Assembly: GCF_009711465.1 (NCBI RefSeq)
Contig: NZ_SMME01000868.1
Coordinates: 1-64,000 of the forward strand
DNA length: 64,000 nt
Direction of reading: 5' to 3'
Source: Parendozoicomonas verongulae
GTDB lineage: Bacteria > Pseudomonadota > Gammaproteobacteria > Pseudomonadales > Endozoicomonadaceae
Under the pieces are notes generated by a model that did no database searches, was not told the origin of the DNA, and worked only from the letters and a program-made list of their open reading frames with translations. Positions 44,678 through 53,346 of the stretch are shown here, one piece after another. Made by a program: the position numbers and the translations under genes. Every line of letters starts with the position of its first letter. Within the stretch, counting starts at the first letter, position 1.

Positions 44678-46141
44678 TTAATGAGCGGGTTCACAGCGAT
44701 AAAACTGAAACCTGTTAATCACGATTCTATCCAGAGTTGCTTCGGTCTGATCAAATAACGAGCAGGAAAAACCTTTGAGTGTGAGATGGCCACTCTCTGG
44801 CGCAGATTTTTTATCGCGGATCAATATACCGTATGTATCCGGCCCTGGTTTGCCATGCCAGAAATCAAACTGGGTTAAACGGTCTGTCACTAGCTGGACT
44901 GGCTCAGGGTAGGCATACCAGGCAATACGGCTGGCTTTACTCCAGTTATCGATCAGCAGAACCGGATCTCTGCCTTCCTCCTTTCGCCATTCCTGCTTGA
45001 GTGCCACGGCATGTTTTGCCGCTTCATTCCATCCTACAAGGTCTTTTATCAAAGGCGACATAAAAGGGAAGGTCGACAGGGGCATGAATGCCAGAAATAT
45101 AAACAGGAAACTGATCAGTGCGAGTGATAGAACAGAGGAGACAACCACGAGGGACTTGACCCAGAGCTTGTGCCAACCCCGGCAGATCCAGTAAGAGGAT
45201 AAAGGCGCCAGCAATGTCCAGCCTAAAGCTGGCCAGTTAGGTAGAAAAGTACCGTCACCTGCAGACCAGCCGACGACGAGCAGTAACGGCAAAGCGCTCC
45301 AGATAATCAACCAGCAAGATGCCCTGTCCTGTTCAGGAATATTTTTGCGCAATACTGCGACAATAGCGGCAATGGCCGCCACATACGCCAGAACAGAATA
45401 CAGAACCACCTGGGCCAGCTGCATGGCAACAACTTTTCTTGCCGCCCAGCTTTTTACTCCGACTCCTCGATCAAACTGATAGGCCAGAGAGGCCCAGTCA
45501 TTTTGAGCGTTCCATATCAATACCGGCGAAATGATTATCAGAGCAATCAGAGCTGCCAGCCATGGCCCCCGCCCCTTAAGCCACTTGAGGCCGTTGTACT
45601 GAATCATGAAAATGATCATACCCGCGGGTAAAAAAACCGCCGTGTATTTGCTCAATCCAGCCAAACCATAAACAACCCCCAGTGCAATCCAGTGTTTGTG
45701 TTGATTGTATTTATGAATACTCAGAATCAGCTCCAGTGACAGCAGCCCTAACGCCATTAAAGGCAAATCAGGTACCAGACCCCACCCCATCAATTGGAAT
45801 ATAGGGGCAGAATTTATCAGCAAAACAGAGAGAAGCCCCACATATGCAGGGCCTTCAGGAAAGAGTCGATAACTGACTCGAAACGCCAGATAGCTGCTCA
45901 GGGCATAAAGCAGTGCAGGTATAAGCCTGACAGTAAACTCGTCATAACCCAGTGGCGCAATCAGCATCTGTAGCCAGCCGACCATTGGTGGGTGGTCAAA
46001 ATAGCTAAGCGCCGGGTGCAGCGCATAGAGTGCGTAATGGGCTTCATCGACCCCCAGAGGTACGCCGGATGCCATCACCAAATGTATAAAGAGCACGCCG
46101 ATAATGATGCCCAAGGCGTGAAGCCGCCCTTGCTGCTGCAT
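44678..46141 (-). CDS. GT39/ArnT-like polyprenyl-phosphate glycosyltransferase
   Basis: A 487-aa inner-membrane GT-C glycosyltransferase of the PMT/ArnT class. After the first helix comes the catalytic acidic motif VPLGVDEAHYALYA and FDHPPMVGWL, then LVPDLPLMALGLLSLEL, and about ten more helices; the C-terminus (from about 390) is periplasmic. Such enzymes move a sugar from a polyprenyl-phosphate donor to lipid A, a glycan or protein. The start ATG 46141 has AGGAT upstream; the open frame extends 39 residues further but that part is not hydrophobic or conserved. First gene of the operon with the PAP2-GtrA and GT9 genes. Confidence 0.85.
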   Translation of the reverse strand: MQQQGRLHALGIIIGVLFIHLVMASGVPLGVDEAHYALYALHPALSYFDHPPMVGWLQMLIAPLGYDEFTVRLIPALLYALSSYLAFRVSYRLFPEGPAYVGLLSVLLINSAPIFQLMGWGLVPDLPLMALGLLSLELILSIHKYNQHKHWIALGVVYGLAGLSKYTAVFLPAGMIIFMIQYNGLKWLKGRGPWLAALIALIIISPVLIWNAQNDWASLAYQFDRGVGVKSWAARKVVAMQLAQVVLYSVLAYVAAIAAIVAVLRKNIPEQDRASCWLIIWSALPLLLVVGWSAGDGTFLPNWPALGWTLLAPLSSYWICRGWHKLWVKSLVVVSSVLSLALISFLFIFLAFMPLSTFPFMSPLIKDLVGWNEAAKHAVALKQEWRKEEGRDPVLLIDNWSKASRIAWYAYPEPVQLVTDRLTQFDFWHGKPGPDTYGILIRDKKSAPESGHLTLKGFSCSLFDQTEATLDRIVINRFQFYRCEPAH

Positions 46142-46355
46142 AAGGATTATCCTGAAAATCAGAGAAGTACTGAAATACTTAGTCGTTGGAGAGTTGATAC
46201 TTGTGCATTGTCTAACGGTGAAAAGAGGATTCTGGATTTTCGTCACAAAGATGTCCACAAAACGTCCACAAAAAGCTGCTGTGGGCTTTAGCAGACTGTC
46301 ATTTTCAGTCTAATGCCCTTCATCAATGGTCTGGGTAACTGGCAGGTGCTATTTA

Positions 46356-46997
46356 TTAACCCGCTTCAGTCTGGCTCTGGCGCAGTAAGAACTGAGCAAT
46401 CGATGCTTTGGGCATGCGTCCCAGCTTTTTCATAAACGGGAATGTGAGATTGTCCAGTTGATGGTCCGCCTGAAGATCATCCAGTATTTTTATCCACAGA
46501 TTTGCCGTCATTTCGGCATCCGCAAGTGCTCTATGAAACTCACCTGCCAAGGGTAGCTTTTTATAGCGAACCAGTGTCCCCAGCTTATGGTCTGGTGCAT
46601 TCTGGTAGATGCGTCGTGCAATCAGCATGGAACAGGCAAACGTCCCCTGGTAGGACTGTCTGGCCAGTGCCATCTCAGCATCCATAAACTTTTTATCAAA
46701 CGACGCATTGTGAGCAACCAGATTATGGTTGCCGATAAACCTGGCCAGCTCCTTGAAAACACCGGTAGCAGAAGGTGCGCTCCTCAGCATTGTGTTGGAG
46801 ATGCCCGTCAGGCGTTCAATAAATGAGTCAACTCGGAACCCAGGGTTTATCAGGCTCTGGTATCGGTCTGTGATAGAGCCATTTTCTAATAGAACTGCAC
46901 CCACCTCTATGGCGCGATCACCAAGGTTGGGAGAAAGGCCAGAGGTTTCGAAATCCAGTACAACAACGGTATTGGCCTTGGGGTGTCTGGATGGCAT
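46356..46997 (-). CDS. DnaQ-like 3'-5' exonuclease
   Basis: A 213-aa DEDDh exonuclease. Exo I is VVLDFETSGLSP, Exo II is NLVAHNASFDKKFMD and Exo III is HRALADAEMTANLW, with the fifth residue His, so the active site is complete. Related stand-alone proteins act in DNA repair or RNA turnover; it could also be an epsilon paralogue. The C-terminal 35 residues (FPFMKKLGRMPKASIAQFL) are an extra helix. It borders the accessory stretch on its left. Confidence 0.88.
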   Translation of the reverse strand: MPSRHPKANTVVVLDFETSGLSPNLGDRAIEVGAVLLENGSITDRYQSLINPGFRVDSFIERLTGISNTMLRSAPSATGVFKELARFIGNHNLVAHNASFDKKFMDAEMALARQSYQGTFACSMLIARRIYQNAPDHKLGTLVRYKKLPLAGEFHRALADAEMTANLWIKILDDLQADHQLDNLTFPFMKKLGRMPKASIAQFLLRQSQTEAG

Positions 46998-47217
46998 GGC
47001 TTGGATTCATACTTCAGTTAGATGACAGTCTCAAAGCATACCATGCCAGAAGGAAAATTTTGGAGTCCTGGAACGGATGTTTTGGCTTTCTGTGCGCTTA
47101 GTCATCCATATCCTGTACCGGACTGACAGGCTTGTTAGCTAATTAGAAAAAATTGTGTGATTAAGTAACCTGCAACTGCTGTCAAAGTCTGGTATGTCAT
47201 ACAGTGGTGTGGAAATT

Positions 47218-48678
47218 ATGGAAGCCAAAATAAGTGGGAGAACTGGGGAGAGCCCTTGCACGCATGCTCATCAGAAGCCGGATAGCGTGGGGGTAATTAG
47301 CGGAAAGGCCGTCACTGAAGTGAGTGTGGATAGTACAGAGCCCAAGCAGTCCAGCAAACTTTTGCGGAGCAAAGCTGTTACACAAAGGCCAGTTGTGTCT
47401 TGCCAGCAAAAAAAACGCGAACTTATAGATTCGCTCAACCTGCTTTATCAACAGTGCTGGGAGAGCAAAGAAACGAAAAACCAGTGGCAAGTCATTAAGG
47501 ATTTCAATCAGACTCTTAGTGATCTCTTGCAGATCAACCCTGTGCTTAGAAAATACCTTGTTATTCGTGAACAAGAAATTGATGGAATTAGATATGCAAG
47601 ACTCACCCAGAAAGGAATAACGAGAGCTTTGGAACTGCGCTTTCCTGACCAGATTAAATCCGGACATCTGGAACATTGGCATCTGGATTTCCAGCCGGAC
47701 AAGGTCTGTTTAGGGCCAATGAAAACATGGTTGCGGAGCCAATATGGGGAGAAAGAAAGCTCTCTAATGTATAAGGATGATGATGAATTACGCAGTCTGA
47801 TTAAAACTTTGGGGAAAGGAGGGAGGCTCAATCAATTAACATATCCTCGTTCATTAGTATGTCTGGGCGCAATGCTGTGTAACAAATTGCATGGGCTCAG
47901 TGATGAAGAAGACTGTATTGTACTGGTTGACTTTGGGGTGCATTGCTCTGTTCTCTATTTGCGAAAAAAGAGCAGTTATGAGTATCGGATCTTACTTCTG
48001 GATAGTCTTGAAGCATTTTTGGATGAGGATGACTATAGAATCCATATGGATTCTGAAATGTGCTTGGTTGCAATTCAGGCAGCTGTAATGGATCTAAAGG
48101 CTACGGCCAATATGTATTACATACCAGGCTCAAGGCAAAGTTCAAAAGTGCATTGCTATGAGTTCGCTTTTCATGACATTGAAGTTCTTCTTGAATCACC
48201 TATGATTCCGAAAGCAGGTTATCAAGCCTCTCCCGCTAAGGGTGTTGGTGTCCTATCTGTTTCGCAGGCATTCTGCGAAGCCATGTTCGAAAACAGAGGA
48301 TGTGGGATATCTATCAATAATCAACCATCCCTGGAAGTTTCAGCCAAAGGAGTAGAACCTTTTGTATCCTGTCTGAAGGAGGTGTTGGCACCACGCATGG
48401 GTGTGCAGGCGACGAAAGTACCTCTTAAGGAAGAATTTAGATGCAGACTTTTGAAACTGGGAGCCTTCCCGGTCAGTTTTCTTGATTTTACCCAAAGCAC
48501 TAGAGAGTTGGAGAGAATTGTGAGCAAACTGCCTCCCTCTGAGATAAAAATTGCCAAGAGCCGGATTGAAAAAACCAGTGGCCTGGCCCGTACCGACAAG
48601 GGAGAGGTTAAACGACTTAATCTTGCAGCCCAGCTCCGTTCGATGAGAACAATCATCAGTCTTGCCGAATTAAGCTAA
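47218..48678 (+). CDS. YopJ-family acetyltransferase (C55-like) effector candidate
   Basis: A protein of 486 aa with the marks of the YopJ/AvrRxv effectors. In order: catalytic His in DFGVHCSVLYL (H242), acidic residue in ILLLDSLEA (D262), then RQSSKVHCYEF with Gln 307 and catalytic Cys 313. Spacings of 20 and 51 residues resemble H109-E128-C172 of YopJ. A C-terminal FPVSFLDFTQSTRELE segment corresponds to YopJ LPVTFYKHTQGKKRLN. About 200 residues precede the catalytic core, with a Ser/Thr-rich first 70 residues fitting a type III secretion signal. YopJ proteins acetylate host kinases after injection. The KH of the KHTQ motif is DF here, so cofactor binding may differ. ATG 47218 follows GTGGAAATT; 47194 is the alternative. 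No secretion genes are in the window. Confidence 0.72.
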   Translation: MEAKISGRTGESPCTHAHQKPDSVGVISGKAVTEVSVDSTEPKQSSKLLRSKAVTQRPVVSCQQKKRELIDSLNLLYQQCWESKETKNQWQVIKDFNQTLSDLLQINPVLRKYLVIREQEIDGIRYARLTQKGITRALELRFPDQIKSGHLEHWHLDFQPDKVCLGPMKTWLRSQYGEKESSLMYKDDDELRSLIKTLGKGGRLNQLTYPRSLVCLGAMLCNKLHGLSDEEDCIVLVDFGVHCSVLYLRKKSSYEYRILLLDSLEAFLDEDDYRIHMDSEMCLVAIQAAVMDLKATANMYYIPGSRQSSKVHCYEFAFHDIEVLLESPMIPKAGYQASPAKGVGVLSVSQAFCEAMFENRGCGISINNQPSLEVSAKGVEPFVSCLKEVLAPRMGVQATKVPLKEEFRCRLLKLGAFPVSFLDFTQSTRELERIVSKLPPSEIKIAKSRIEKTSGLARTDKGEVKRLNLAAQLRSMRTIISLAELS

Positions 48679-48687
48679 TAAGTACCC
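48679..48687 (+). repeat. Short TAAGTACCC arm-like sequence
   Basis: The nine-base terminus of the dispersed repeat lies directly after the stop codon of the YopJ-like gene; similarity beyond it is weak. It may be chance. Confidence 0.3.
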
Positions 48688-48711
48688 AAATAAGCGGCCA
48701 AATCAAAACCC

Positions 48712-49611
48712 CTAATCATCTTCACCCCAGGTGTCTGGATTAATATGGCTGTCATCTGCTTTGTTCGCATCAGGTATCAGACCAAGATTTACTAATGTTT
48801 CGTGAGGTGTAAGAGATAAAGCTGAATTCCTTGAAGGGGAAACCAGTAGGTAGGAATTTAAAGAAGGGGCAAAAAACATATTATCTTCTGAGGAGTCTTC
48901 GCCGGCTAACTCTGAGAAAAGGTGAGTGACGGTTGGATCAAATGAAGACTCTTCTAACCCTGGATGTATAACAGCTGTTTCTATCGTTCTAGACAGCTGT
49001 GAAGGTGAAAGATTACCAGCTATCGAAAATTCAACAGGTACCAGACTAGGGATAAGCTTTGAGCCTTTTCCGGGAGGAATTATTTCAATCCCTTCATCCG
49101 AGTCCGCAGGAAAAGTTAGAAACTTCCTGTTTATGGCTGGCAGGCCAAAAATCGTAGATGGAAAGTCAAAAGTAGATCTGGGTATAAATAAAGGTGTTTT
49201 ATAAAGTAATGTCCGGAGTGGATAGTGGAGATCATGTCTAAAATCCTTGGAGATTTGTGCAGACACGAAGTGAGATCTGGCATCATGCCCCTCCGATGAT
49301 ACAACACGCTTTTGAGGAAGTGCCTGCCAATCCACCTTCTTAAGATTATGAATATTCCAAGTGTTGTGTAGCCGGGGCTTTGGACCTTTTGAAATTCTTG
49401 GCAAACTACGCGAAGTTAATTGGTAATAATGCATCTCAGCAGTCGCACTTTTTGCACCTTCTGGGATTGAAGTTCTGACAAGACCCTGTACAAGAGTGCT
49501 GAGATTCGGCAAAAACCTTATAAGCCAGAAGTAATCATTTTTAGATGCTATAACAATCTCAGGTATAGTGGATAAAAAAATGAAAAAGATCAGTCGGCTT
49601 AAAAATTGCAT
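48712..49611 (-). CDS. Exported hypothetical protein
   Basis: I do not recognise this 299-aa protein. It starts with a typical signal peptide (FLSRLIFFIFLSTIPEIVIASK) and has no later membrane helix. The mature part is rich in Ser, Pro, Leu and His, with no cysteine pair. It is convergent with the YopJ-like gene, 33 bases apart, and its A+T content is higher than that of the housekeeping genes, as is that of the following 250 bases. Both suggest a recently acquired or fast-evolving gene. A periplasmic or secreted role is likely; the function is unknown. Confidence 0.65.
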   Translation of the reverse strand: MQFLSRLIFFIFLSTIPEIVIASKNDYFWLIRFLPNLSTLVQGLVRTSIPEGAKSATAEMHYYQLTSRSLPRISKGPKPRLHNTWNIHNLKKVDWQALPQKRVVSSEGHDARSHFVSAQISKDFRHDLHYPLRTLLYKTPLFIPRSTFDFPSTIFGLPAINRKFLTFPADSDEGIEIIPPGKGSKLIPSLVPVEFSIAGNLSPSQLSRTIETAVIHPGLEESSFDPTVTHLFSELAGEDSSEDNMFFAPSLNSYLLVSPSRNSALSLTPHETLVNLGLIPDANKADDSHINPDTWGEDD

Positions 49612-49857
49612 CTTGTTCTCAATTCTTCATCAGGGATGAGTTTACTGTGAGCGAATTTTATTAAATGCTGACACTTCTCTCAAAGTATACATATTCATAA
49701 CACTATGATGTTTTATATGTTTGGGTTCTTTCTCGATTAATAACGTGGTTTTCGATTGCACTTATTACTTGAATCCAGCATTGCTATTGGTTATTACGGG
49801 TGCCACTTGGATAATTTCCATACTGCGAGGCAGTAAGGAGAGTGTTTGTGAGAACTA

Positions 49858-50835
49858 TCATGGGCACCATTTGTCCAGAACGGCTTCAAGCTTTTGTAAG
49901 GCAGCCTGATGCTGTTGTCCAGGCATTTTCTCAATATTTATCATCTTCCATTTAACCGCAGGAAGGTTAGCCGCCTCAGGATACTGAAACAATGTCCAGT
50001 CCGGATACTTGCGTTTCACTGATAACAAAAATTGGGCATCCTGAGCGGTACAGTGTGAGCGTAGTGCTTCCAGCATGTCATTTCTGGCATTGAGTAAATC
50101 TTGCTCTGACACCGTTGTGAGCGTCATACCCGAGAATTCGTAATCAAACACCGGCTGTAGAGGCTTAAAGTGTGGATCCAGTAGTTCTGACATGGGGCGA
50201 GGGTGCCCTAAAAGGTAAACCATGAAGCCCTCAAAAACGGATCTGTCGAGTTCACCAGCTTCCATCAGTAACTTGATATCAAACAAATCTCTTGGGTGTT
50301 GGCGATCCAGCGCTGCGCAGATTTTTCCTCCATAAAGATCAGGCAGATTAACAACGGCGATGGAGGCAAAACCAAAAGTATCCTCAACAGTTACTGTCAC
50401 GTCCTTCTCAACCGGAGGGAGTAACGTTCCTCGTGCAACGGGAGATACTTCAATTTTCACCTGAACCCCCTGATTGGAAACCAAAATACGCAGTTCATCC
50501 ACGCGATTAGATTGCATGTGGGCTGAACAGGCGAGCTGGGCATTCACGTTTTTAGCGATTCGCCCCAATGCCGCTTTGGCGTCTGGCAAAGCTTTATCAC
50601 GCGGTTGGAGGGGAAGGTAAGCAAGATCAATATCGACCGAGAGCCTTGGCAAATCCCGGACGAATAAATTGATAGCGGTTCCCCCTTTCAGAGCGAAGCA
50701 GGGCTCTTCACTTACGAGAGGAAGTAGTCTTACAAGAAGCTGAACCTGTTTGAACCAAGGCGTTCCGGATAGCTGTTTGGTCAAGGATGTGAGCCCTGTG
50801 GTTTTTGGAATTTCGTTGGAACTGTGATGTTCCAT
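49858..50835 (-). CDS. abiEii: AbiEii nucleotidyltransferase toxin (type IV toxin-antitoxin)
   Basis: A 325-aa protein of the AbiEii/AbiGii family. Nucleotidyltransferase motifs: FALKGGTAINLFVRDLPRLSVDIDLAY (GG plus DxD), VKIEVSP, and PDLYGGKICAALDRQHPRDLFDIKLL (K and RDxxD). These enzymes transfer nucleotides to tRNA or protein and stop growth, giving phage resistance by abortive infection. The gene overlaps the antitoxin gene by 55 bases; a later start (for example within the overlap region) is possible. Length matches the family. Confidence 0.9.
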   Translation of the reverse strand: MEHHSSNEIPKTTGLTSLTKQLSGTPWFKQVQLLVRLLPLVSEEPCFALKGGTAINLFVRDLPRLSVDIDLAYLPLQPRDKALPDAKAALGRIAKNVNAQLACSAHMQSNRVDELRILVSNQGVQVKIEVSPVARGTLLPPVEKDVTVTVEDTFGFASIAVVNLPDLYGGKICAALDRQHPRDLFDIKLLMEAGELDRSVFEGFMVYLLGHPRPMSELLDPHFKPLQPVFDYEFSGMTLTTVSEQDLLNARNDMLEALRSHCTAQDAQFLLSVKRKYPDWTLFQYPEAANLPAVKWKMINIEKMPGQQHQAALQKLEAVLDKWCP

Positions 50836-51566
50836 TTGGAATTAAAGGTGCCGCCCGTGACGATCTGCCGTTTACCTCTCCCCAGATTTATACGTGTCAG
50901 ATCCAGTCTTTCCAGCCACTTGTGCTGATAGTATTCAGCCAGAAATAAAAACAAGCGTTTAGCTTGTATACTGGAACAAGTTTCCAACAGACCTTGCAGT
51001 TTCCTTGGGCTGAGGTGAGTAGCGCCCTGCATAACCTCAGCCGCGAAATCAAAGCTCCATTTCTTGGGAACACCTTGCAGCATTTCCAGTGCTGCTCTCT
51101 CTGGTGACGACACCCACACAGTAAAGCCCTGCACATGCTTTTCAGCAAGGCCTGAATTGTCGGTCATACCCCTATGTACGGGCCATAACGGGGTTGTCTG
51201 CCACAGAAGCTTTGCACTCCAGTTGTAATCCTGCACCCATTTTGGCAACTGTGTCCCACTCGGCCCGAATAATGTGATGGTCTCCCGCCCGAGAGGGAGA
51301 TAGTGGATCAAGCTATGAAGGGAGAGGGCATATACACCTCCAACCCAGATAACTTTGCCCTGCTGTTGAAGAGCTGACAGGGCGCCAGGCCACAAAGGGT
51401 TGTCTCCCTTGCGAGCATAGGCTCCATAGCCGATGGATGTTATCCAGCCTCCCTCAACATATTTTTTTGCCAGTCCGCGACTGACTCCCATGGATGTCAG
51501 CCACTGTGACGTTGCCACAAATCCGGGAGGCCATGCCTCAAAGAGTCGGTTTAGAATTCCTCTCAC
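50781..51566 (-). CDS. abiEi: AbiEi antitoxin/repressor (type IV toxin-antitoxin)
   Basis: A 261-aa protein with an N-terminal winged-helix part (LTSMGVSRGLAKKYVEGGWITSIGYGAYARKG) and the AbiEi C-terminal antitoxin domain (WVGGVYALSLHSL, SPERAALEMLQGVPKKWSFDFAAEVMQG). AbiEi represses its own operon and counteracts AbiEii without binding it. The start is GTG 51566 with GGAGG six bases upstream. It is the first gene of the pair, in the usual order. A -10-like TATACT lies on the reverse strand near 51631-51636. Confidence 0.87.
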   Translation of the reverse strand: MRGILNRLFEAWPPGFVATSQWLTSMGVSRGLAKKYVEGGWITSIGYGAYARKGDNPLWPGALSALQQQGKVIWVGGVYALSLHSLIHYLPLGRETITLFGPSGTQLPKWVQDYNWSAKLLWQTTPLWPVHRGMTDNSGLAEKHVQGFTVWVSSPERAALEMLQGVPKKWSFDFAAEVMQGATHLSPRKLQGLLETCSSIQAKRLFLFLAEYYQHKWLERLDLTRINLGRGKRQIVTGGTFNSKWNITVPTKFQKPQGSHP

Positions 51567-51965
51567 TTGTATCCTCCATGGTGCCAGTTAAGGGATGTAC
51601 TAAGCGTGTGTGTTTATTCTTATTTTTAAAAGTATACCCCAAGTGTACATTCTATGGATTTTATAAACATGTAGAGCGAAAGGCGTTGATAACAACCCTT
51701 GAATTCAAACGTTGCAGACAAATGCCAGATATAAAGCGCGTCATCATGAGAGGTCACCCAAAGTCGTTATTACTGCCAAATTGGTCTCAGTCAGTGATAT
51801 TGAACGCTTTGAGGTTGATGGCTGGACTTATCCTGTGAGTGTGCAGTTTTTTGTAGTCAATGGTTGTTATCAACGGCTTGAACAAGCAAGTACGGCTCAA
51901 ATCAGTCTTTGACTGACCCAGTTATTAGAAAGTGAGGAGTGGAGGGAGGAGTTTTCATTAGGAGT
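51567..51965. other. Gene-poor gap between abiE and cyd operons
   Basis: This stretch carries the probable abiE promoter (AGTATAC at 51631 and AGTGTAC at 51642). A short + strand frame near 51712-51912 (KVVITAKLVSVSDIERFEV...) has protein-like composition but no recognised family and may be a gene fragment. I see nothing else. Confidence 0.45.
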
Positions 51966-51994
51966 AAAAAAAGCCCCAAAGGGTACTTTGGGGC
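51966..51994 (-). terminator. Terminator of the cydABX operon
   Basis: GCCCCAAAG and CTTTGGGGC form a 9-bp stem with a GGTA loop; the A-run before it reads as a T-run on the reverse strand. It lies about 75 bases after cydX. Confidence 0.88.
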
Positions 51995-52065
51995 ATGGAA
52001 CGAAACGGATTATAGCCTCTAGGCACAACGCAAATTGGTGCCTAGCGGCATTTGGCCTTATCTAA

Positions 52066-52176
52066 CTATTTGTTTTCATTGTCAAAATCGCCTTCCTGAA
52101 ACTCATACCACATCACGTTAATGATGCCGAAAGAGCAGGCCAGCAGCACGCCAAGTATCCATGCAAAATACCACAT
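52066..52176 (-). CDS. cydX: Cytochrome bd small subunit CydX
   Basis: A 36-aa single-helix membrane protein starting MWYFAWILGVLLACSFGIIN, nearly identical in that part to E. coli CydX, with a short acidic tail ending DNENK. CydX stabilises the haem groups of the CydAB quinol oxidase. It has a strong ribosome binding site AGGAGG nine bases before ATG 52176 and sits 25 bases after cydB. It is easily missed because of its size. Confidence 0.92.
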   Translation of the reverse strand: MWYFAWILGVLLACSFGIINVMWYEFQEGDFDNENK

Positions 52177-52201
52177 AATATAAACCTCCTGGCTCTTCTT
52201 G

Positions 52202-53335
52202 TTAGTACAGGGAATGTGTATTGTTTTCGATATGAGCGGCGTCTACACGGCCCCACATCTTATAGAAGCACCATGACGTGTAACACAGAATTGCGGGTAC
52301 CATCACGGCGGCTACGAAGGTCATAATGCCCAGGGTCAGCTCACTGGATGTAGCATCCCATACGGTCAGGCTCACATTCGGATTACTGCTGGAAGGCAGA
52401 ATGAATGGGAACAGAGATAGACCGGCAGTCGCCACAATACCACCAACACTCAAGGAACTGGCGAGGAAAGACAGGGTTGGCTTGGTGCGAATCAGCAGAA
52501 TAACGCCGATGCTACCGAGAAAGCCGATAGCCGGGGCCAGCATCATTAATGGATACTGGGAGTAGTTATTCATCCATGCACCAACAGCGCCAAACTCAAC
52601 CACTTTACTCAGGGGGCTGGAGGGGGCGTTAGGGTCAATGATACTGGTGATTTCATAGCCGGGCAGTTGTGCAGCCCATACGCCACCGATAGCAAAGGTA
52701 ACGAGCACTACGGTAGCCAGCAGGCGAGCCACATTGGAGGCACGCTCCTGTACGACATCGGCCGTACGCAGGCTCAGCCAGGTTGCACCCTGCATCAGCA
52801 GCATGGACAGGCTGACCACACCGCATAGCAGTGCAAACGGATTCAGCAGGTCGAGTAAGCCAGAGGTGTAAGACACCATCATGTATTCATTCAGGTTATA
52901 ACCGAAACCCTGGAACAGGTTGCCAAAGGCTACTCCGAAAATCAGGGAAGGAATAAGGCCACTGATAACAAGGCCAAGGTCACACCATTTCTTCTGATGA
53001 TCTTCGAGCTTCGCGCGATACTCAAAGGCCAGCGGACGCAGCATTAACGCAAACAGTACGAGCAGCAACGCCCAGTAGAAACCATTAAACGCTGTCGCAT
53101 AAACAGTTGGCCATGCTGCAAAGATGGCACCAGCACCGGTGATCAACCACACTTGGTTCCCATCCCAGTGAGGAGCGACCGCATTGATAACAACCCGACG
53201 TTCAGTGTCGTTTTTTCCAAGGAAGGTCAGCAGGCCCGCAGCGCCCATGTCGTAGCCGTCCATGATGGCGAAGCCGATCAGCAGGATGCCGATCAACAGC
53301 CACCAGATAAGCTTTAATACTTCGTAATCAAACAT
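52202..53335 (-). CDS. cydB: Cytochrome bd ubiquinol oxidase subunit II
   Basis: A 377-aa membrane protein with about eight to nine helices. It begins MFDYEVLKLIWWLLIGILLIGFAIMDGYDMG, the CydB signature, and continues with PHWDGNQVWLITGAGAIFAAWP. CydB carries no haem ligands but supports haem binding in CydA. ATG 53335 is preferred over 53338, since GGAGG would be only two bases from the latter. It follows cydA after about ten bases in one operon with cydX. Confidence 0.95.
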   Translation of the reverse strand: MFDYEVLKLIWWLLIGILLIGFAIMDGYDMGAAGLLTFLGKNDTERRVVINAVAPHWDGNQVWLITGAGAIFAAWPTVYATAFNGFYWALLLVLFALMLRPLAFEYRAKLEDHQKKWCDLGLVISGLIPSLIFGVAFGNLFQGFGYNLNEYMMVSYTSGLLDLLNPFALLCGVVSLSMLLMQGATWLSLRTADVVQERASNVARLLATVVLVTFAIGGVWAAQLPGYEITSIIDPNAPSSPLSKVVEFGAVGAWMNNYSQYPLMMLAPAIGFLGSIGVILLIRTKPTLSFLASSLSVGGIVATAGLSLFPFILPSSSNPNVSLTVWDATSSELTLGIMTFVAAVMVPAILCYTSWCFYKMWGRVDAAHIENNTHSLY

Positions 53336-53346
53336 CATGGCCTCCG

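Noticed and set aside
51631-51648. AGTATAC/AGTGTAC pair as an AbiEi operator
   Set aside because: AbiEi operators are inverted repeats; these are short direct repeats and could be chance in an AT-rich promoter.
51712-51912. 66-codon + strand frame between abiE and cyd operons
   Set aside because: Composition is protein-like but start and ribosome binding site are unclear and no family is recognised; it is mentioned only in the gap description as a possible fragment.
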